A DNA stretch of 64,000 bases from Zeugodacus cucurbitae (taxonomy: Eukaryota > Arthropoda > Insecta > Diptera > Tephritidae): assembly GCF_028554725.1 (NCBI RefSeq), contig NC_071668.1, positions 20,314,501 to 20,378,500 on the forward strand, given 5' to 3'. Shown here one piece after another: positions 48,017-58,830 of this stretch. The first letter of the stretch is position 1. Every line of letters starts with the position of its first letter. A program made the translations under genes and the position numbers. The notes beneath the pieces were generated by a model, which was not told the DNA's origin, made no database searches, and saw only the letters and a program-made list of their open reading frames with translations.

Positions 48017-50412
48017 CTACTGTTGGCCTTCATCGACTCTGGCTGAGTCTAGCAACGGTGATGACGACTCGTAAATTTGCACTTGCTTGAGGCGTGACGA
48101 TAACTGTTGTGACGTTTCCAAGTCCCGTTTATAATTTGCAATGGCCTTTTCCAGTATTTGTTCAACTGGTGAGAAAGTGGAACGAGAACGTAAACGCGCC
48201 TTCGCAATATCCAAAGACTACACAAATACAACATTAAGTATAATATAATTAATAATAAGTTGTATGCCATTTATATACAGTTATGTAGATATTTGTAAAT
48301 GTTCTCACACCTTCAGTAAGTTTGTGTTTCTCGCAATGGATTCCTCATATGAGAGCACTTTATTTGTTTGCGCCGAAGTCTTATTCGCTCTTTGCTCTTC
48401 CAGTTTCTGTAATTTATTTTCATCTGCTTTGCTGCAAGAATAATTGTTATATACGTTTTGTAGATTGTTTTTTATACTTTTTCTCTTCTATATTTTTTAT
48501 ACATGATTTATAAAAAACCTAGCAGACACTATCTTACACCTTGAACTCTACTCCAGGATTGATCGCAGAAATCGGCTCGAGAAATGCCTGAAAGTTTGGG
48601 CTCCACAATATTACAGTAGAAAAGCGAGTTCTTATGGGCCAAATTCGAGACCTTGGATATATACCGCAGAAATCTACGACTAAACGTGGTGAAAGATGTA
48701 TATTTAGAATTCAGTCTATATACATAAATTCCCGCTTATAGAACTTGGCTCCCACTTTGAAGTTAGTATTGATTTCTATGAATATATTATCTTTGTCTCT
48801 GAATAAATATCATGTTCATATCAAAACATTTCCTAGAAGGATTCGTTAAGATTTGTTTCCAGAACACTGAAGACCTTTAGTAGTACTTTTTAATAATTTG
48901 TTCTGAAGGTCCCATACTCTTGGTCGTCTATCGTAGTGATACTAGAGGTACGTACAATTCTGTGAATGACCATTCACTCGCTTCTAGACGCGATAAACCC
49001 AGCTAGTTGTCTTCTTTTAATAAAACTTCGTTGAGGTCACTTTTGTCATAGTTGAGACCCACTAATACGATATAAAGGGTTTTCAATAAGAGCGCTAAAA
49101 AAGTTTTTTTTTTAATAAAAGGGTTTGGGATTCGAAGCCATTATATGCAGAACTTGATTTTTTTGCATGGCCAACATGGGCACGCTTCCAGACGCTGAAC
49201 CCAATTTTCGTGAGATAAAACGTTCACCAAACTTGGTTTTCAATAAATCGATTCTGACATTCTCTGTGTGGCTAGTGGCGCCGTCCTGTTGAAATCACAT
49301 ATTGTCCAAGTCCATATCATCCAATTAGTAAGAGTATTCGGTAGTCATTGAGCGGTCAGACAGGACCGATTATGAAGACCATAAATTGGACGTTGCGCTC
49401 TTAAAGTTAAGGCCACTGACTTCGAATTTCGATAGTAAATTTTAATAATTTCGACTCATTGTTGGATCGTATATCTTTCCATGATGAAATGGCAAACCTT
49501 ACCGAAGAGAAATTTCAAAAGAGCGCGAAAAATATGGCGTCGTTTGCTGTCCCTATCGGTCTATTTTGATAGAGTCTCTTTGGAAACCCCTTTTATAACT
49601 CAAATAACTCACTCATCGCCAATTTCCGCTAACAATTAGATGATTGCTTCTTCTTATTCTTGTTAGAAATCTCACAAAACGAATTGATATCTTTAGAACT
49701 TTAGTTTGATACTACATACATAAAATAACTGTAATCATAATTTGACCATATTTGAGTGTGGGAGATAGAATGAATAGATGCCTGGGAGCCATATCGGAGT
49801 GAATAAAGTGTCTGAGCACCGATTTTTACTATTTTGTTGTAGGCAAATTTGACTCTTACTTATATTAGTAGAGTTCAGCAATAAGATCTTTTTGGAACCT
49901 CGGCCAACTCTCCAATATTTCGTAGTTATTACTCAAATACCTTCCTTTCCATAAAGTATGCTCTCTCATTTACTTTAGAAACATACTCAATACAATGACG
50001 TTTCTCCATACCAAGACTTTACGTTCGATTTATCCATATTATGTTAGGCTACTTGTGTATAGTTGCCGGTCTAGTAGCGCTGATATCCATACATATTAGG
50101 AGTATAGTTGTCAAACAATGACAAACTTTATGAAAAAGCTTGAGTGGTTTGCATACTTGATTTTCTTCCGAAAATACCATTTCTAGCGCAGTATTCAGTC
50201 TACTTATAATCCACATTCATATAATGCTAGTTCCATTGATGTAATATGTGAATAATGTAATTCTGAATACATACAACATAATTGTAATGCAAGTTTTGGT
50301 TTTTTCTCCAAGCAATCCCCTAGCGAGCGCTTACTCACATTTTTTCCAGTCTTCTATCGATCTCCGCCTCCAGCGCCGAGTATTTTTCATTGATTTCGCC
50401 AATTACATCCAT
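48017..50412 (-). CDS. 131-residue coiled-coil protein, function unknown
   Basis: Three exons in transcript order: 50412-50339, 48431-48311 and 48217-48017. Donors GTGAGT and GTGTGA and AG acceptors are all phase-consistent (24 codons plus 2 bases; 1 base plus 40 codons; 67 codons with stop). The first exon opens with ATG and 'GEINEKYSALEAEIDRRLEK'; the second is rich in Lys, Glu and Gln ('KLQKLEEQRANK'); the third has 'FSPVEQILEKAIANYKRDLE' and a polar C-terminus. Heptad-like spacing suggests a two- or three-helix coiled coil with no signal peptide or membrane segment. A small subunit of a multiprotein complex is likely by analogy; I do not recognise the family. The first intron is 1.9 kb and contains a mariner remnant. 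Three short exons with consistent phase make this a real gene despite no identity. Confidence 0.75.
49075..49594 (-). mobile_element. Mariner-family remnant (AAGGGTTTTCAATAAG termini), internally deleted
   Basis: Left end AAGGGTTTTCAATAAGAGCGC after TA, right end GGAAACCCCTTTT before ATA. Shares the CGTTCACCAAACTTGGTTTTC and TGACATTCTCTGTGTGGC segments with the 964-bp copy at 59321. About 520 bp, transposase mostly deleted. Lies in the first intron of the 131-residue gene. Confidence 0.7.
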
Positions 50413-50705
50413 TCTTAATGCATGCGATAACAGTCTGACACTTGTACATAGAATTTTTAATTTATTTTAATTATTTATAAAATGAAAACATTTTCACGGC
50501 TAAAGCAACACAAAGCAAATCAATGGTAAAGTGAAAAGGCAAAGCAAAATAAATGGTAAACAATCGCACCTTGCTTACAAAAGGCGCTGTTGTCAAGACA
50601 ACAATAAATGCATTTACAAATGTAAATGGGGTGGTTGGATAGACGTTGATATTCAAATGGAAATATATTTATCGTGGAGATATATTTACATATATTAATT
50701 TTTAT

Positions 50706-50772
50706 ACACTCACACCATGTTGGATAGAGAAGAGTGGTTTTGTTCAGCCAAAAGTTGTTTGTAACACCAAAA
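50706..50772 (+). repeat. Short CTCTCGCAA-repeat left-end fragment
   Basis: ACACTCACACCATGTTGGATAGAGAAGAGTGGTTTTGTTCAGCC aligns with the left end of the family (compare 36213-36285), followed by GTTGTTTGTAACACCAAAA. Only about 65 bp remain, abutting mariner sequence. Confidence 0.55.
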
Positions 50773-51107
50773 TGTAACGGAGAAATTGGTCCATTCGTTG
50801 AGTCCAATTTCCGATGACTCTTTCGAGCATTTCGACTGGTAAGTGGTGATGTCTTGCTCTAAGGCCTGAATCGAAGCGGGTTTGTCCGCATAGAGTTTAG
50901 ACTTTACACATCCCCACAGGAAAAAATCTAACGGTGGCCAATCAATGGGCCGAAAACTTGAAATTATCTGCTCACCGAAGGGTTCTCTCAACAAATCCAT
51001 TGATTGATGCGATGTGTGGGTAGTGGCGCCGTCATGTTGTAACCAAATGTCGCCGAGATCACGAGCTTCAATTTCAGGCATCAAATAGTCAGTTAACATG
51101 CCGTTAT
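50773..51107 (-). mobile_element. Mariner transposase C-terminal half
   Basis: Minus-strand codons read 'LMPEIEARDLGDIWLQHDGA' (second catalytic Asp in the D-G-A block), 'HQSMDLLREPFGEQIIS', 'PIDWPPLDFFLWGCVKS' (third Asp region) and 'LEQDITTYQ'. The upstream part of the frame is cut off at 51108 by a retrotransposon tail. Same family as 21538-23108. Confidence 0.7.
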
Positions 51108-51232
51108 AACGGTTGTTGTTGTTGTACCGGTTACTCAAGCCTGCGTAAACCGACAGGCCCAGTCTAATTGTCATCGAAATCATCTAACGAGTGGTCCAGG
51201 AAACGAGTTGTTTCGATAGGGTCGGACAACTC
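51108..51232 (-). mobile_element. Non-LTR retrotransposon 3' end, (CAA)n tail, reverse strand
   Basis: Minus-strand reading gives 'DPIETTRFLDHSLDDFDDN' then stop, a short 3' UTR and a CAACAACAACAAC tail next to mariner codons. The same C-terminus, 'NPVETACFLGLPLDDFDDN', occurs on the plus strand near 52350-52397, so two copies of one family face each other. Confidence 0.7.
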
Positions 51233-51650
51233 CATGCACACAGTCAACAAAATATAGCAACCGTAGCTGAGAATGTACACGAAAACCGTGGAGAGTCGCT
51301 TCGGCGCCGTTTGCAGCAAATCGGGACTGACGTATGGAACGACTTGGCGCATTTCACTTCGAGATTTTAAATTGAAAGCGTACAAAATACTTATTGTGTA
51401 AGAACTGAAGCCGCTCGATTTTTTCAAGCGACATCGCTTCGCCCTTTGAGGCCATAGAAAATATCCAAGAAGATCCGACGTTTTCGAGTCAAATTCTGCG
51501 CAGCGATAAGGTCCATTTCTGGCTCAATGGGCATGGACGAAGTGTAACCTGAAGAGATTCAAGAGCTGCCATTTCATTTAGAAAAAACGACAGGTTGGTG
51601 CGGTTTGTGGGCCGGTGGAATCAGCGGTCCATATTTCTTCAAAAATGATG
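51233..51650 (+). mobile_element. Mariner transposase N-terminal and middle part
   Basis: Plus-strand codons include a helix-turn-helix-like part ('GESLRRRLQQIGTDVWNDL'), 'LRSDKVHFWLNGHG' (first catalytic Asp block) and 'EKTTGWCGLWAGGISGPYFF'. The strand is opposite to the C-terminal half at 50773-51107. Stops and shifts are present. Confidence 0.7.
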
Positions 51651-52452
51651 CCGACAGTAAACAATCCCAAGATTTTGGGGATAGCACTTGGGGAAATAAC
51701 AAAGAGACGTTGCTGACCACTTACAAGGCTATCGGCAAGCACCGATATGGTCACCTGGATGCAGAGGAAGCTACAGACGTGCCAAAACACCGCACTCCGA
51801 ACAGCAACAGGATGTCTCTTGATGTCACCAATGACACATCTTCACAGTGAGGCCTATTAAGGAGCATAACGAACTGCTTACCAAGCTGTTTCTACTTGGG
51901 TGTTTTCGTAGAAATCACCCATGTAGTCACTTGCTGGAAGCAGAACCGCCCCATAGGTGCATCAAGAGATCATTCCTCCAACACATCGACGAAATCAATC
52001 CATATACCGACCAGACTGCGGACGCAAACAGTTTTAGACACGCCCTAAATGCCATTCACAGTGGAACTATCGACACCTTCATTGACTCCCTTCCAGTGAA
52101 TGGCGTCCTTGGAACCAAACCACCACCTATATCAGACGAAGAGCTCGAGTTGCCAAGTGAAACCAGAGTGACCCTTGCGCAACTTCGATCTGGATATTGT
52201 AGCAGGTTAAACTCCACTCCAACTCCTTATCCAGACTGAACCCCGACATACAAAATACATATCCCGCCAGCAATGATACTAACCACCTCTTTGCATGCCC
52301 AACGAACCTTACTCATCTAACACCCCATTCTCTTTGGTCCAACCCTGTCGAAACAGCATGTTTCCTGGGCCTCCCGTTAGATGATTTCGACGACAACTAG
52401 ATTTATGCTCTTCTTGTCAGGCAGGGATAACCGCTACAACAACAACAACAAC
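51651..52452 (+). mobile_element. Jockey/CR1-type non-LTR retrotransposon, RT C-terminus and (CAA)n tail
   Basis: Plus-strand codons: 'NNPKILGIALGE', 'LQTCQNTALRTATGC', 'KEHNELLTKLFLLGC', 'SETRVTLAQLRSGYCSRLNS', 'LFACPTNLTHLTPHSLW' and the terminal 'GLPLDDFDDN'. One open frame of 130 codons (51847-52239) survives, elsewhere there are shifts. Ends in CTACAACAACAACAACAAC at 52432-52452 and is followed by mariner codons, so it inserted into the mariner. Confidence 0.75.
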
Positions 52453-52500
52453 GTAACCGTCAATGACGACCGTTATAGTGCCGGGCTTTACATCCAAATC
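52453..52500 (+). mobile_element. Mariner fragment continuing after the nested retrotransposon
   Basis: GTAACCGTCAATGACGACCGT encodes 'VTVNDDR', which follows '...FFKND' in intact relatives (compare the mariner at 22830 minus). It confirms that the retrotransposon split one mariner. Confidence 0.6.
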
Positions 52501-53243
52501 AAATTATTGCAGTTTATAATAACGGGTTTATGCGATAGAGATCGGAATTGACCTAATAGTAAAAAAAAGAAGCTTATCGACGTAACTTCAAGAATCATAG
52601 TAGTTAAAAATCCAACATTCACAATTGTGTCCTAAAAACATTTATCGCCTTTGATAATTAACCCTCTCTTACTTATTATTATAAAAAAAATCGTTTTTCT
52701 GTTCAATATGTTTCATATTTGTTTAATTATATAGCATCTTAATTTGTTCAATAGCATTTTTTTTTTTGTTTATAATATTAGATATTATTTAGAAATAGTA
52801 ATTTTGCCATACCTATTGCCCACAGATAATTTAAATTTTATTTTATTTTTTTATTGTAAACTATGCCTTCCTTAGCAGCACTGACATACACACAAAAGAA
52901 CGAGAATTAAAAACATTAAATTAATAGAAAATACTCAAAATAACGAAATATTTATAATTTCCATCATATTAAGTATTTTAAATCTAATTTAATGTTTCTT
53001 AATACCGGGTGAACGCAGTTTTCATACAAATACTGTAGCAGAAATAGTTAATACACGATTTGTGCGCACACTTATGACAATTAATTTGAAAAACCTCATT
53101 TTACACACAGTTCTTAAGACTTATTTAAGCATTTTCAACGACTAATTTCGTTTAGTTTCTTCTTCAACTATTATAAATATGTAAGTATGTATGTTAGTTA
53201 TATATGTAAGTAGCTTCAAGCAACTACTATGTTAGCGGGTCAC
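52501..53243. other. Non-coding sequence, 3' flank of the hydrolase gene
   Basis: AT-rich; TTTATT tracts around 52841-52850 could be minus-strand polyadenylation signals for the gene at 53244. No other feature. Confidence 0.45.
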
Positions 53244-56200
53244 TTATGACTTTAATATAAAATTACTAATAATGGGCGCCACTCGCTCTGGCGTTACCAA
53301 ATGCAAGTGATGCGTGCCAGGTACTTTCTCGAATATCACCAATTTCGCATTTTTCCGCAACGTCTCAATGACCTCCGCGTAAAAGTGTGGATTTTGGAAA
53401 TCCATGCCGGGTTCCGCGCGTATATTGAGTACTTTACAGCGTATCTGCTTCGCATAGGCCAGCACTTGCTCCATTGTGAACATGCCTAGGGCGCTGACTT
53501 TCAAACGCTGATCTCTGGCGAAATTGAAGCCTTTTTTCTCCGTTTCCGGTGGCGCGGGCAACATGCCACGACGCATCAGCACTTTAACTGACGCCTCATC
53601 CACCGAACCATCGTACGCATCTAATACCAATTTGATCATATCTTCATAATCATAGCAGGGTATCCTCTTCAATGGTAAATTTTCATAATCCAAAAATTTA
53701 TCTAAAGCCTTGCCCGTATTGGCAGCAATGCGTTCGGTATCACGTACTGTCGGTCCAGCGATGTCGATATTGATCAGTTTCTCCACGTCATCCGGGAAGC
53801 TGGCAGCATACATAAATGTAAGCGCGCCACCCATTGAATGACCCAGCAGCGTAACGTTCTCCCAGCCATAGCGACGCACTATACGCCGTATGAGACAAAT
53901 GCCATCCCAGAAGATGAAATACTGCATGCCCTTGGGATAATGTGAGGATTTGCCATGTCCGGGCAGATCTATGCAGAGTATTGGAATGTGTGCGGGTAGC
54001 AGTGGACACAGGCGATCGAATGTGCCGGCATTGTCTTGCCAACCATGCAACGCTAGTATGGGCTGGCGATTCTGTGGACCCCACCATTTGCCTGGAAGTG
54101 ATGGGAGGTGTATAATATACATATATATTTTTATTGCACAGCTTTATGCTGTTTATTGATCTCTCTCTCTCACACATATAACTAAATTTCACGTAAAACC
54201 AAATGCATATTTTTGTTTCATAAAAAAAATAAATAAAAAAAATTATAAAAAAATATAAAGAAATTATAAAAAATATAGAAAGAAATCAATAAAAAAAAAA
54301 AAAATAAAAAATACAAAATAAAAATTAAGCAAAAATAAAATAAAAAATGAATAAAAAGTAAAAAAAAATATATATAAAAAATTATAAAAAATATAGAAAG
54401 AGATAAATAAAAAAAAATAAAAAAAAAACAAAATAAAAAAAAATAAAAAAACGAAATAAAAATTAAGCAAAAATAAAATAAAAAATGAATAAAAAGTAAA
54501 AAAAAAAATTAAAAAATAAATAAAAAAGTAAAAAAAAATATTAAATTAAATATTAAAAAATAAATAAATTAAAAAGAAATTTAAATATAAAATAAAATAA
54601 AAAAGAAAAAAAATATTAAAAAATAAATAAAAAAGAAATTAAAATATAAAATAAAATAAAAAACGTAAAAAAGAAAATAAAAAAGTAAAAAAATAGAATA
54701 AAAACAAATAATAAAAAATTTGAGTTTTCTGTTTTTTTTTTTTTTAATTAAATTGTTTTAGAATTACGAAAAATACAATTAAATATTTCTTTTAAATGAT
54801 TAACAATATTTTTTTAATATTTTGAATTTAATTTGAGTTTTTATTTGCGTACCAAATCAGCAAACCGCAAAAATTAGTAAATAATTTTAACACTTCCACT
54901 TAAAAGTATTCGCACATTTACATATTAGAAAGCACTATTTGCACACCCTAAAATGAGCTTTGAACTTTTAACTACTATACGTAATACTACAAACAAATAA
55001 AAAATCAGCGAATTGCTTATCAACATTTTCGATGCGATAAACTTTTTGATTTACAACCTCATGCCGAAGGCTGATTAAACCTACATATATATGTATGTAA
55101 GTATTTGTGTATAGATATGAAGTTTAGATTAGTTAAAATATAATGAGGTGCAGGTAATATGCTTATTCATGTTTTGACTAATCATATGTATATATGGCAT
55201 GAAAACCAGTTTCAACTTTTCGCAACAAGCAAATGAACCCGAAGACGTATATTTGACAGAGTAAACAGAAAAAAATCATCACCAGAGATCGCGTGAAAGC
55301 GCGCCAAAGTCTCAAATTTTATCACTGAGCACACTGTCTATTTAATCAGCAAATGTCGCTACGGACAAATGAGACAAATGACTAATAATAGTCTGGTCAT
55401 TATCAATATAAATATAGCACCATTTGAAAAAAAATTTTATGAATTGTCAGCGTAATTAACGTTTATAATGGATTATTAGTGTTGCCTATATGTAAGCAAC
55501 AAAAAATTGCACATTAATTTTATTTCAAAAAGTTTCTACGAATTTCATAACGATTTATTCACTGTGGTTTTAATTTAGCAAATGTTGACCTGAGGCCAAT
55601 AAAAATATTAAAAGCTTATTACATTAATATCGGAAATACCGACCGTCATAATAGATGTTTTGTAAATGCGCAAATTTCACAAAAATAAAAAATAATAATA
55701 AATAAATGTATAATCGCACTTAATACTTTAAATACACTTGCTAGAGGTGTTAATAAGTTGGGATAAGCACGATTCGTTACACAATTTATAGTTTTAAAAG
55801 CAATTTGGTTATTGTTGACACTGATTAGTATAATCTTCTACTAATTGTAAAACACTCGAGACACTTTCGATAACATACCAGCCACAGTACCCCAAGGTAC
55901 ATCAATGGTTATTTCCTTCCATGAATCGTCATCTCTGTAGCAGCCGTTGCCAACTAAAATTAATAACAAAATTACAATATGCATTCATCCTTAAAAATAT
56001 AACAAAATACAAAAACAGAGCTTAGACCGCTGCAGCAGGTGCTTAGTTGTACACAAAAATCGCACGAGCGTGTGGCTTCCTATTTACATAAATATAAATT
56101 ATTGAATATTATGTAAATATGTATGCCCAGTAGACATAATAAAATACACATGCAATAACTTTTTTTTAATTTAAGCGCACAGCTGTTCTGCGTCTGCAAT

Positions 56201-56426
56201 AGCTTAATTGCACACACATAATTATGAATGTGCATTAAATGTGTATTCAATGCATTCACAGTCGTTTCCGTAAGCACGGAATTTCATTAAAAGCTCTTTG
56301 ACACCTTACCCAGTTAATTATATTTCGTTTTATTTAATTTATACACTAACTTGTTTTTGCATTTCCATTAGTTGTGCTTGCCCCATTTACTTTGACTGAA
56401 GCCGCGCTTGAGTTGTTCGCATCCAT
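53244..56426 (-). CDS. kraken: Alpha/beta hydrolase, probable serine hydrolase of the kraken/SERHL family, 332 residues
   Basis: Exons in transcript order: 56426-56351, 55953-55879 and 54091-53244, phase-consistent, 999 nt with stop. N-terminus is polar (Asn/Ser/Ala-rich, about 35 residues). Then comes the family block 'VPWGTVAGKWWGPQNRQPIL' across the exon junction, the oxyanion-loop motif 'LHGWQDNAGTFDRL' (65-78), 'DLPGHGKSSHYP' (92-103) and the nucleophile elbow G-H-S-M-G-G with Ser136. The catalytic His lies in 'GTHHLHL' near residues 311-314. No signal peptide or membrane segment, so a cytosolic or peroxisomal soluble enzyme; natural substrate unknown. Length and motifs fit the Drosophila kraken protein by memory. 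The symbol is an orthology guess; the family call is firm. The second intron is 1.8 kb and very A/T-rich. Confidence 0.85.
54190..54770. repeat. Low-complexity A-rich tract in the hydrolase intron
   Basis: AAAATAAA and TATAAAAAAT runs for almost 600 bp, in the second intron of the gene at 53244-56426. The Phe-rich minus-strand frame here is a composition by-product. Confidence 0.75.
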
Positions 56427-57195
56427 TTTACGTAAATTATGTTGTTATTTCCACACACGTATAATGGCTATTAAATGGGCAACGGCAGCGACTACACTCC
56501 AATAAACTGCAATTCCCCAAAACGTTTGTTGCGAAAATCAAATAGTTGATTTGACAAAAACTTTTTCTGATTGACAGCAGAAAAACATAGACCAACAGCT
56601 GACAGCTAGATTATCCAAATGTTGCCATATCGGTTGGAAGTTAACTGTCACTTGTTAAGTTGCCAGTTTATGGCATTGACTTAACTTAATGTAGTGTGAG
56701 GGTTGAACTTAACGTGAAGTGTGATTGTTTTGGAGAATTTTTATGGATAACGAATTGCTTAATAAATTAAACAAAAAATTTATCGATTTTGGAACCAAAT
56801 TTTAAAATATTAGTAACGAATAGATTTCTAGCACTACTACGTACTTTTTTTTCAAATATTTAGTCGACCAAAATTTTCCTATTCTTGAATCAACAGACAG
56901 CATGAGGATCTAAGCACTGGAACTTAAAACAAAAGTCTTGCTTCTTAATAATCCTACAAATAATTCTCAAACCAGTGGTTCCAAACTATACTGCACTACA
57001 CTAAAAATACAGAAAATCAATAATATACTCCTGCATTATACCCAAAATACTGTAGAACCTTATCGTATCTCGTAATCCTTGAAAACAACATTGAACTGAG
57101 AATAAACTGTCAAAATTTCAAATAAATTTTTGACATTGTAAATTAGTATTTAAATCGAGAGCTCAAACACGATTACAGCGACGAAAATTGCTGAA
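56427..57195. promoter_or_regulatory. Divergent intergenic region between the hydrolase and the small mitochondrial gene
   Basis: 770 bp between two start codons pointing apart. Both 5' UTRs and promoters should be here; no TATA box is obvious on either side. No other gene. Confidence 0.4.
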
Positions 57196-57435
57196 ATGTT
57201 GCATAAATACGTGACGCGTTCAATTTTGTCTGCAGCTCATAAACCGCAAACATTTCCAGATGGATTAATCAAGCGTGGATTCCAGGCCACTAAAGCTGGT
57301 CCACCGAAATATCCCATAGGAAATATTGATTTTATTGTACTCGGTGGAGGTTTCGTCTTTGGCATCTGCTTATTGCCACTTTGGGCTTTGAAACAGGTTC
57401 GAAAGTGGTCGGAGATTCACAATAGTACCGAATGA
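57196..57435 (+). CDS. 79-residue single-pass, probably mitochondrial protein (COX8-like candidate)
   Basis: Intronless frame with AAATG context. Residues 1-30 are basic with few acids (Lys, Arg, His, Ser, Thr; 'HKYVTRSILSAAHKP'), like a mitochondrial presequence. A GPPKYP segment near 36-41 precedes one hydrophobic helix ('FIVLGGGFVFGICLLPLWAL'), then a short basic/polar tail ('KQVRKWSEIHN'). This order (presequence, Pro-rich step, one helix, LLP motif, charged tail) resembles cytochrome c oxidase subunit VIII, which sits in the inner membrane in complex IV, but similarity is weak and no exact family is claimed. An AATAAA at 57473-57478 follows the stop by about 38 bp. It diverges from the hydrolase gene. 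Confidence 0.65.
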   Translation: MLHKYVTRSILSAAHKPQTFPDGLIKRGFQATKAGPPKYPIGNIDFIVLGGGFVFGICLLPLWALKQVRKWSEIHNSTE

Positions 57436-57472
57436 AATGTACGAATTGTTTATGTCTATGAAATTTTGTCTT

Positions 57473-57478
57473 AATAAA
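57473..57478 (+). terminator. Polyadenylation signal of the 79-residue gene
   Basis: AATAAA 38 bp after the TGA at 57433-57435. Confidence 0.6.
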
Positions 57479-57479
57479 T

Positions 57480-58830
57480 TGAATTATTGAGGTGAAATAT
57501 ATGTTTTATTTAACATGAGACATTCCTTTTTCCTAGATCTTTGACTATAGCTCCACTTTTTCAAGATTTAAAGCAGATAACAGTCTAAGGAGGTTAAATT
57601 ACGTAGAACTCGTTAATGTGCTCGAAATGTGATTGTTTCAACTCCTTATAACCTTAGTTTTTCTTTTTTAAAGCTCCGAATAAGTAGAAGTCTTCGGCTA
57701 GTCGACTTAATTTGGACACACATGTATTGGGATGTCATCATGGATCTCGCATCGTCTTATAAAATTTGATAGTTTCGGCAGCCTAAAGGAATACTCTAAT
57801 TGGAACAGTCATACTAAATACATAAATTGATGCCATCTTGTAAAACCAGTCGACCTACAAAACGAAATGTCAACAACTTGGGAGTACTCCTAAAATGAAA
57901 ACGATATCGCCTGGTGATTAAGGTTAGTTTAGTTTAGATCAAGGTGTAAATTTTCTCAACTGCAGAGAGTCTCACTATCCTTTATGGCAACGAAATACTC
58001 CGAACGGATCGCCAAGACCCTCATGATTCGACAAAGCGCTATTACAAAGTTCTAAAGTCGACTTCGTTCGCCGAAGGTGTGGCTACCGAGGCGTTTTAAC
58101 TTAGTCTGGTGAATGCTGGACATAGAAGGAAGTAGTGTTTGGACGATTCCTCATCGCCTTCCTCCAAACATCTTTGGCTTCTGGCTGGACCCTAACCTTA
58201 TTGCATATGTGCCCATTGGACACTCCAATCATTGCGACAAGATGTGGCTTCCTAAGCGATAGCTGCTGGAAGTACCGTTTTCGGTGGTCATAAAACATTT
58301 AAAAATGTTAGGTCCCCAGAGTCTTGTTGTTGTCTTGTAAAAATGGAAAATCTATAGAAATTCATGGTTATAAAAATAACTATACCTAAAATATTTACAG
58401 TGCGTTTTTGAAGGAAATAAATATCCGTTAGCCGCGTCGATAAACGTTTAAACTTATGAATCAGAAACTTTAATACGAATTGAGGTTAAGTGATTACTGA
58501 GTTCACTAATAACAACTAGCTTTAATAGTAGCGTATTCCACCACAATTTCTCTCAGTGTATATTCTTATTAAACTAATTGAGATCCTTGTGTCGTTTAGG
58601 TTGATTGAATTGATATTATCGCACATTGTTTTCAACTGATAGCTCAACGCATTTGTTGTTGTAATATTATTATTTTGCATTTGTATAACAATAATTTTAT
58701 TCGTATTAACTCGTATGTAAATTAACCGAACATAAAATTAGGATTAAGCCTAAAGACTCATAAGCGTTTATAACAGTGAGTTCTAGAGAGTATAGTTGAG
58801 TGGTCGCAAGTCGGAGTAAAATAAAGGAAA
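57480..58830. other. Non-coding sequence with unclassified fragments
   Basis: A minus-strand frame at 58298-58101 is open and contains 'LSLRKPHLVAMIGVSNGH', similar in tone to Jockey-type tails, but the rest does not match. GTTAGTTTAGTTTAG near 57922 hints at a retroelement end. No gene is supported. Confidence 0.35.

Noticed and set aside
48545..48610. Exon-like segment with CAG acceptor and AAG/GTGTAA donor on minus strand
   Set aside because: In the phase required by the neighbouring exons it contains a stop, and skipping it joins the flanking exons perfectly.
54264..54470. Phe-rich open frame on minus strand
   Set aside because: Product of A-rich low-complexity sequence; no gene signal.
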